Shown: piece after piece, positions 57,078 to 64,000 of the stretch | How the letters are laid out: each line of letters starts with the position of its first letter | Numbering within the stretch: position 1 is the first letter of the stretch | Assembly: GCA_033819885.1 (NCBI GenBank) | Contig: JAQYUZ010000018.1 | Coordinates: 124,001-188,000, forward strand | Source: Microbotryomycetes sp. JL201 | Lineage: Eukaryota > Basidiomycota > Microbotryomycetes | Length of the DNA stretch: 64,000 bases | Direction: 5' to 3' | The notes under the pieces: generated by a model | Database searches by the model: none | What the model saw: only the letters and a program-made list of their open reading frames with translations | What the model was told of the DNA's origin: nothing | Position numbers and translations under genes: made by a program

Positions 57078-58203
57078 TCAAGCGCCCAACAACTCTTTCA
57101 ATTCTCCGTTCTCTTGCATCTCTTTGACGACGTCCAAACCTCCTACGAATTCTCCTTTGATGATTAGCTGAGGAAACGTTGGCCAGTCATTCAATTGTTT
57201 GAGGCCTGTAGTGAACGAGAGGACAAAGACAAGTTCAGGTCAGACAATCAAGAAACGGGGCGTTTGACAAGGTGTGAGATGATCGACTTGCGTTGTCTGA
57301 CTGATTCGTCTGCGAGAATATCAAACGTCGTAAAAGGGACTTGTTCTGCCTGAAGCAGTCCGACAATCTTTTGAGAAAATCCACATCTAAAGTTCTTGAC
57401 AAGTCAGTTACACCATAGAGGAATGCTTTTCTTTTCATCTATCGACTTGCCTGGGTGTAGACGGGTCGCCCTTCATGAACAAGACGACGTCACTTTGGTT
57501 CATCAGTTTTTGACACCTCGCATCCAATTCTTCTTGCGTCTCGTTCTCAGGAGGTGAAGACTGCCTTGTTGATTGTGATGACGCTGTGGTTGCTGCACCT
57601 GACGAGTCTTTTGAAGGATCATACGCCGAGTTTGCAGCTCTCGGTTGCTGCGAGGTTGTGGATTGGCCGGCTGGCTTTGAGGCGTGCGAGGTCAGTGCTT
57701 GCGACAAGGCTTGAGGTTGAGCTCCGGACAATCGTGTCAACAATGTGTGACCCTGACGGGATGTGATACTCAGCAAGTGCAAAAAAACAATGGGAGAGAC
57801 TGTTTGTGGCGCCTGGCAACGTACTCTGAGAAGGATAAAGTATGGCACGGCGTCGACCTCGAACGACTCTGAAATATCTGGGAGCGCTTCTGCTTCAATC
57901 TGTGGCGTACAAGGACGTACAGGCCGAATATCGTGGTGCAGCGAATGGCGTCAGCTGACTGTGCGTCCGAGCCGTAAACGGCAAGGACACTGTGGCACCA
58001 GGTCATGCCCCGAGCACACTCACGTTCAAGAACAAGACGGACTGCCACCGCTTTGCGAGTTCTGTGGTGACCGTGTCCATCTGCTGACATGGCTCGGCCC
58101 AGTCTGCGCGGAAATACAGCACAGACACGCGCGATAAGTCTTGCGATAGCAGTTGCTGCAAGTGTTCTGGACTCTCGACCTTGTGCAAGTTGGTCGTGGC
58201 CAT
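57078..58203 (-). CDS. Monothiol glutaredoxin Grx3/Grx4 (Trx-Grx)
   Basis: Predicted 259-residue cytosolic/nuclear monothiol glutaredoxin. It binds an Fe-S cluster with glutathione and helps iron sensing and distribution. Exons 58203-58024, 57899-57825, 57752-57451, 57386-57292, 57205-57078 (sum divisible by three). The N-terminal thioredoxin-like domain has [17 protein letters not shown] and [12 protein letters not shown]. After a Ser/Gln linker the Grx domain reads [63 protein letters not shown]. The CGFS active site is created across a splice. Introns 3 (57450-57387) and 4 (57291-57206) both have GC donors, GCAAGT; the first is certain because it restores CGFS. An alternative ATG lies at 58266. 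Its start is 93 bp from the divergent EMC4 start. Confidence 0.93.
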
Positions 58204-58296
58204 GCTGGGCGAGGTTGGCGCAGTGAGAGGCAGAAGAGCTCGGGACTCTCGCTCGGCCTTTGCCATAGTGGCCCGTCACTCGCAGCAGCTGCCGCC

Positions 58297-59141
58297 ATGC
58301 CGATTGCCTCGACGTCGAAATGGACCCTAGACTATTCAGATTTGTTGTGAGGTCGTCTCGCTGGCACGGCAGTAGAAGCTGATCTGACCTTGCTTGACTT
58401 GCAGGCCAAAGAACAGTAGCGTCAAAGATCCGCCGGGATACGCGGCATCGCCGTCCAAGGTCAGTTCATCTCCAGGCTGGCGCTTGCATTCCTGCCATGC
58501 TCAGTCACAGCGCCCCGTATTCAGTCCACGTCGGCCAAGGCGGCCGCCAACATCAACTCTGCGACGCCCGACGAGGCGAAATTGGATGCACTGAGGCAGA
58601 CGAAAGCTTGGGAGATCGCTCTTGCGCCAGCAAAGAACGTGCCGATGCAAGGCGAGTTCAGCCCTTCAACTCGGTCGCACCATGTGGCGCTCCGTGATTG
58701 CTCCGCTCGCAGCAGCTTACCTTTTGGACATTGCTTCTCGCACAGCCTTTATGATGTACATGACAGGAGGAGGCGTTCAGATCTTTAGTCTCATGTCAGT
58801 GTGGTTCCTGCTCAAGCAGGCCGTTGGTGGCGCCGTCAATGTCAACAAGGGTCAGTCATCCCGATGGAGACGGGGTGCAGATTTGCAGAAATCGCAGGCA
58901 CCGGCTGACTTTGCATCACTATGCAGCCTTTGCTCCGTTCACGTCAGCTTCAACGAGCTCGCCATCGACAGCCTCGTTTACGAACCAGAAACTCGTATTT
59001 GTCGCCTGTCAGATCGGCTTACTGCTCGTTGGTTTGTGGAAATGCAACTCGATGGGCTTGCTGCCGACGCATGAGAGTGACTGGCTCGCATTCGAGGGAC
59101 CGCCGGTGATTGATAGGTCCGGTCCATTAGTCGTGTTGTAA
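58297..59141 (+). CDS. EMC4: ER membrane protein complex subunit 4
   Basis: Predicted 183-residue subunit of the EMC insertase, which places tail-anchored and multipass proteins in the ER membrane. Exons 58297-58346, 58405-58459, 58525-58651, 58746-58850, 58927-59141 (sum divisible by three); the length equals the family norm. Motifs: KWTLDYSDLL, VKDPPGY, KAWEIALAPAKNVPMQ joined to AFMMYMTGGGVQIFSLM, then AFAPF and WKCNSMGLLPTHESDWLAF at the C-terminus. Two hydrophobic spans are visible. The third intron (58652-58745) starts with GC (GCGAGT). Reading through it instead inserts a foreign stretch into the invariant NVPM..FMMYM region, so splicing is strongly supported. Confidence 0.92.
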
Positions 59142-59264
59142 ATTTACTCTCGTGCGATGAAATCAATCTTCATATATGTGGTTCATTGCTCCGCCGAGCT
59201 CGATTTACGCGCGAGGAGAAAAGCTGATCGGTTCAATTCTGCCTCTTGAGCTCGGGCCACACGC

Positions 59265-62136
59265 ATGGCGTCGGCACGCATGACGACCCCATCGACTCCA
59301 ACGCGGCTTAAAGGACCAGGGGAAGTATCGAGAGGATCCCGCACGCAACCTTCACGTTTGCACGGTACAGCAAATGCTACGGCTTCGCCGCAAGGTCAGC
59401 TCACGGCCGAAAACAGCACAGTCGCGAGCGCAAACATGGGCCTGTTCTGATGCGATTCGTTGACAGTTAAAGCTGCTTTGGCTGCGATGCGCAAAATGAG
59501 GCTGGACGAAATGAAACAGAGGCAGGCACAGCAGCAACACTCAACATTGGCGTTCGAGGACGACCAACAGGGTGATAACGCGTCAAACTCAGCGGAAGGT
59601 CTTCAAATAGATGTCTTCACATCTGGCGCTGGCTCACAGCTCAGCACTCGTGGCAGCCGAGCTGCAGAAACGGCTTCGCCTTCTGCGATTCCGCCGTCGG
59701 ATGAGGAGGGTGAAGATTTGGTTCAATGGGGCGGAAAGAAGACTAGCATGCTCATCAATGAGGCAAAGCGAACGGGTACGCTCTCACCGCGTGAACTTTC
59801 TGCGATTGCACGCTCTGATGAGTGGAGCATTGGCAGGTCGACTCAATTTGTCTTCAAGAGCCTTGACGAGGGTACCACAGGCCGTTTACACGGCACTCAT
59901 TCATTCTTCCTCCCAGTGGTACCCTATTGCCTGTGAAGGAGGCTCCCCGCCTACAGAGTCCCCTCAAGTCGATCTGACCTTCGGTGGCACGAGCAACGAT
60001 TCGGACGCTGTCGCGTGGTACGAGCAGACTGAATTGACAAGTCTTGCGCTCTCCAACAACGAAATTGATCTACTCGAAGACGCTATTGCTGGTTTCGAAA
60101 ATTTGCAAATTCTTGACGTGAGCGTCGTCGGGCTGAGTGGCCAAAGTCGCACATTGGAATTAACGCACGTCTTGAACAGGTGCACAACAACTTGCTGACT
60201 ATTGTTCCGTCAACTCTGATCAATCTCATCAATCTGACGACTTTGGATCTCGCTTCAAATCATCTGACCGAATTTCCATATCAAATCACAAACCTGATCG
60301 CATTGAGAGAACTCGACCTGTCGTCGAACAAGCTCAAAACGCTATGGACACAAAACTGGAAGTCAAGACTGTCAAAGGTATTGCGCGAGAGCTCCAGCAA
60401 TCATCTTGCAACTTCTCGACGGGACCACGGCAACGCGTTCTACGAGTCTTTTCCTTCGTCTCCAATCAAGAAGGCAACAACCTCGTGTGAACAAGTTAGC
60501 ACAGGACACGGATCTGCTCCATGGCCGAATCTCATCACACTCAAAGTCGGCGGCAACCCTCTCGATCGAGACCTACTGTCGCGGCCAGGGTTCGAATTTC
60601 CTCGGACCCTAAGAACGCTCGACATGTCCGCGTGCTATCTCGACGAGAACGAGATCCCGCTCAAGGTTGTCGGACAACTACGGCAGCTCAGGATACTCAG
60701 GATGACAGATTGTGGGTTTCACAACATGTTTTGCAGCGATCAGGACGAACACCACTTTGGCATGTTTTCGAGCCTGCAAGAGTTGGATTTGTCTCGCAAT
60801 GAGCTAAACTCACTCGACCGGATCGATGCATTGTTTCATTCTCGGAGACTGGACTATATTGGCGTCGATCGGAGTGTTTCCAACTTGATCAAGAGTCGGC
60901 GCCGGCTGTTGCTCGCTCAGAAGACGAGTAGAACGATGGATCAAGTGGACAGTGACGAGGAAGACGAGGAGGAAGCAGTGGCCGCGCTGAAGATTTTCGT
61001 ATGGAAGAATCCGTTAAAGGACGAGCAGGGACGTAGAAGGAGAGAGTTGGCGAGCCTGCTGGACGAATTGGAAGGTTGTCTGGCGGACTCGGGTGCAAAG
61101 GAATCGGTTCCTTGTGGCGACCGTGCCGAAGTGTTGCCGAACGAGCTGGAACGGATCAAGCTGCAGTCGCCTCCTTGTCAGCCAGAACCTTCAGACTCGC
61201 TCGGCGTGGTTGCTATGCATGATCAAGAAGACGAGGAAACAGAGGCGAGCCTGGAAGACGAGGAAACAGAGGCGAGCCTGGAAGACGAGGAAACAGAGGC
61301 GAGCCTGGAAGACGATGCGGTCAAGCTTGTGACCGCCGCTCTCGTCCGGGCCACTCGAACAGTCAATCTCGCGTCCCGAAGTCTCGACAGCTTAGCGACT
61401 CCGGATACGGGCAGGCCTCCAAATCATTTAAGCTCGATTCGATCGCTTGATCTTTCTCGCAATGCGTTCACGAGCGTGCCACTAGGTAGCATCATATCGT
61501 GGAGCTGGGAAACAACGTTGACACAGCTCGACTTGTCTCGCAACAAGCTTGACAACGCTCACTTGCCGTCGACAGATTGTTCCATCGTCATGCCCAACTT
61601 GATCTATCTCGACTTGTCTTGGAACAGTTTCATCTCCCCGTCTGATGGAACGTCAATCTTTGACTTTGTCGTTAAATTCGCTCCCAACGTACGACAGCTC
61701 GACCTGTCGCACAACAAGTTGACAAGCTTGTCTGGCGTCTCTTTGCTCCTACTCGGATCCGGTTCTTCAAAGCCGACCATCGAAACTCTTTCGGTCAGCG
61801 CAAACAAATTGGCTGACGTACAAGAGCTTTGTCGTATTGGCGAAACCATTGAAAGTCGAACAGGACAGCTTGGTCCAATGTGGATGCGGAATCAATGGAC
61901 TTTGAGGGTCCTGGATCTGGGTGACAACGACATTGCTCGAGTGAGTGTCTTTGATGAAATGTGTTTCGCCGGCTCATTTATGAACAATGTTTACGCAGCT
62001 CCCACCGTCTCTTGGACTCTTGCCACATTCACTCGTTCTGCACTTGACAGGCAACAAGTTCAGGGTTCCGAAAAGGGAAATGTACGACAATCCGAGTGAA
62101 AGACTTGTCCTGCCTTGGCTCAAGGAGAGGTTGTAA
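59265..62136 (+). CDS. LRRC40-like leucine-rich-repeat protein
   Basis: Predicted 872-residue LRR protein. Exons 59265-59394, 59467-59775, 59837-60117, 60180-61940, 61999-62136 (sum divisible by three). INEAKRTGRLNLSSRALTRV then PQAVY is the LRRC40-type opening. LRR units include LTSLALSNNEIDLLEDAI, LLTIVPSTLINLINLTTLDL, LTEFPYQITNLIALRELDLS, LQELDLSRNELNSLDRID, LTQLDLSRNKLDNA and RQLDLSHNKLTSLSGV. The C-terminal NKFRVPKREMYD..WLKERL matches the family end. Two LRR blocks are separated by an acidic linker (about residues 470-600) holding a perfect 27-bp triple repeat. LRRC40 has no firm biochemical role; a protein-protein scaffold is likely (inference). No signal peptide. Confidence 0.85.
61230..61310 (+). 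repeat. 27-bp in-frame tandem repeat, three perfect copies
   Basis: Unit at 61230-61256, 61257-61283 and 61284-61310, each encoding DEETEASLE in the acidic linker of the LRRC40-like protein. The copies are identical at nucleotide level, which points to recent expansion and probable length variation between strains. Confidence 0.9.
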
Positions 62137-62253
62137 ACATGATAGCACACTTTGGTTCCGAGTATTTTCAGCATCTCTGGCAAAAGCAAGCATCGCTCTG
62201 TGTACTGTGTATTGGTAGAGACAGCACGCTCAACGAACCATTTCCTTCTCCAT

Positions 62254-63904
62254 TCACTTTTTGCCGAAAAAAGACATTAGGTTGCCTGATTTTGGAGCAG
62301 ATTTCGTTGCAGGCTTTGACTGAGCAGACTTTGAGGGAGCAGGTTTGGGTGCAGGCGCTTTCGTGGGCGCTGCGCACGGACACGAAACATCAGACCTGAG
62401 CGTAGCATGCGAGACACGCAACTGACCCTGAGGTTTCGCGTCCTCATTGTCGTCATCGATAACCATGCTCTGTCAAAAGTCCGCAATCAGCGTCACAGTA
62501 TGTTTGAAACCCTGCATCCGTCGCTCACTTGGCTTTGTTTCAATTTTGACGAGTCGACGCTCGTGCTTCGCGAGCCTTGTCCGGTCTTTTTGCCGGCTGC
62601 TTTTTGAGCAGCTTCCTCTTCTGCCTCACGCATCGCTTCTTCGTCCCAGGCATCCATGTCGTCGTCGCCAAAGTCCTGATCCGAATCAAGTTCTTCGTCG
62701 CCAAACACGCCATTTGATCTGCCAGCCCGCCTTGTCGTCGTTGTTGCTACTGCTGCAGGTTTGGGTGCAGGTTTCGTAGGCTCGACAGCCGCAGCTTTAC
62801 GTTTTGTAGGCACGTTGCTTGACTTGGTTTTGCTTGATCCAGCGTTTCGATCTGCAAACAAGCCGCCAAACTGTCCAATCGGCCTCGCCGAGCTCGCCTT
62901 TGCTTGGTCCTTTTCTTTGCCCTTGCCTTTCGCGTCCGTTACCTCTGTTCTCGCGGTCGCTTGCTCTTTGCTTGTCGAAGACTCTGCTACCTTTCTGTCG
63001 CCAGCGTCTGTCGCCGGAACCGCGTTCGCTTTCGCGTTCGACTTGCGTTTTCGATTGCCGTCGGGGTGCTCAATCGCTCCATAACCGCCAGCTGGTCTAG
63101 GTTTCCACCTTTTGAGTGTCGAGGCAGGCAGTGCAAATAGCGCCGAGGACGCCAACGCTGACAGGTCTGTTAGAACGCCAGGCGAGGCGGCGTAGACGTG
63201 CTGAGCGGGAGTGTCGACAAACTTGGCAACATGTTCTGTGACGATGGGTGATTCGAGTTGTCAGTTCATACGAGAGCCTCTGCGTCCTTCATGCGAACGA
63301 GATCGAGTGTACCTTTGAGTTGAGCCTGAGGGACGATCAGAACTGTCCGTGTCTGAACGTTTCGCAATCTCGTACTGTGCGCGGAAGATGAGCCTGCCTG
63401 AGAAGCCGGTTCGTCATCGAGTTCCATGTCTGCATGTCCTTCGAGTTGGTTGCTAGACCCATTGCTCGAGGTGGCGTGGCCGTTTGCGAGCGCAGGTTGG
63501 TTGAGTGTGCCCGTCAAGATGAACGTGCCCGAGACACCTCGCTCTTTCGCTGACGGGTCGTCCAGGTATGCCTCGAGGAACCTACAGGTTTGTGTGTGTG
63601 TGCGAACGGGGGCCAGACGCGAACGCGCAAGACGATTGCCAAACAGAAGAAGACGCGACGCGTCGCGTCAGATGATGATCAATGCTTTCATGCGGCGCGA
63701 CTGACTGCTTGGCTGCTTGAACTGTGATGGCCATCTCACGCGAGAGCATCCTGTATGTGACCTGCTCGCGGACGAACATGGTCAGCTGCAGGACTGGCGC
63801 CGCGATGCTGTGGGAACGCGTACGGTGTCCTTGTCAAGCGTGACGCGCTTGGTCAGGTGTCTGAATGCCTGCTTGGTCTCGACTGGCGCTACCGACGTCG
63901 CCAT
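62254..63904 (-). CDS. DNA polymerase delta subunit Cdc27/POLD3
   Basis: Predicted 440-residue third subunit of replicative DNA polymerase delta. Exons 63904-63824, 63785-63706, 63581-63272, 63221-62529, 62469-62427, 62369-62254 (sum divisible by three). The N-terminal winged-helix region reads FRHLTKRVTLDKDT, MFVREQVTYRMLSREMAITV, QAAKQFLEAYLDD, SGTFILTGTL and HVYAASPG, as in Cdc27 homologues. The long C-terminal part is Lys/Ala/Ser-rich and disordered with an acidic patch (DEELDSDQDFGDDDMDAWDE). It ends in GNLMSFFGKK, a PCNA-interacting peptide core (L..FF) placed at the extreme C-terminus as in POLD3, Pol32 and Cdc27; the usual Gln is replaced by Gly. The intron 63271-63222 uses a weak acceptor. 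Confidence 0.85.
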
Positions 63905-64000
63905 GTTGCTCGTAGCGGGTGCTCAAAAGGGGCTTGAACCTGTAAAAGGTTGAGCGAGCAAAGCGGACGACTCTTGTCGCGCCGCCCGCAATGACCGAGC
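63905..64000. other. Right-edge promoter region
   Basis: About 95 bp upstream of the POLD3 start. A plus-strand ATG at 63991 stands at the very edge and could begin another divergent gene, but ten bases cannot show it. Confidence 0.3.

Noticed and set aside
57451-57848. Grx gene read as ending at the stop just after STPR
   Set aside because: That stop lies inside a GC-AG intron; splicing restores the CGFS motif and the rest of the Grx domain.
58622-58745. EMC4 frame read through 58652-58745
   Set aside because: It inserts about 30 unrelated residues into the invariant NVPM..FMMYM region; a GCGAGT...CACAG intron removes them exactly.

Overview
The window looks like nuclear DNA of a basidiomycete fungus. 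Reasons: tightly packed genes on both strands; about a hundred short introns (mostly 45-95 nt) whose removal restores unbroken family signatures; and fungal-specific genes such as IPC synthase AUR1, a Mep2-type ammonium permease, a Whi5-type G1/S repressor, a Gfd2-like nuclease, DUF1769 and DUF1917. The intron density and moderately GC-rich composition would suit a yeast-like Pucciniomycotina species, but the species is my inference. I see no rRNA, no convincing tRNA, no CRISPR array and no recognisable transposon or virus-like element.

Layout. 0-8 kb: a small SET-domain protein and an RKM4/SETD6-like lysine methyltransferase (both minus), two tandem copies of an unrecognised small-protein family with LPxY motifs (plus), and an NCS1 nucleobase/allantoin-type permease split into nine exons. 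8-18.5 kb: a large low-complexity protein with a CVECMMRD motif, an RRM+YTH m6A-reader-like protein, a DUF1769 protein and an AT-hook-like protein. 18.5-28 kb: a Gfd2-like predicted nuclease, a DUF1917 protein, a tail-anchored protein (perhaps Pex26-like), 2.2 kb without a visible gene, and a PAS-kinase-like Ser/Thr kinase. 28-42 kb: an ACMSD-like amidohydrolase, eIF2B gamma, a Ctr copper transporter, a Whi5/Nrm1-like repressor, a Mid2-like membrane protein, two small probably mitochondrial proteins, and an APE1-type AP endonuclease. 42-64 kb: Gtr2/RagC GTPase, AUR1, Mep2-like ammonium transporter, a DDHD phospholipase, a probable type II GT49-like glycosyltransferase, monothiol glutaredoxin Grx3/4, EMC4, an LRRC40-like LRR protein and the DNA polymerase delta subunit Cdc27/POLD3.

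The genes are mostly unrelated housekeeping functions. Loose themes are nitrogen supply and sensing (NCS1, Mep2, Gtr2, eIF2B gamma, with GATA sites ahead of both permeases) and membrane or secretory-pathway biology (AUR1, DDHD lipase, EMC4, GT49).

Most striking observation: resolving exons by reading frame and family motif shows about eleven introns that begin with GC rather than GT (donor GCAAGT, GCGAGT or GCAAGA), near one in ten of the introns I could place. Several are certain because the join recreates an invariant motif (CGFS of Grx, the PMQAFMMYM stretch of EMC4, GAFVG of Ctr). Second is the tandem LPxY family, which I cannot assign to anything known. Exon coordinates were worked out by hand; for nearly all genes the exon lengths sum to a multiple of three.
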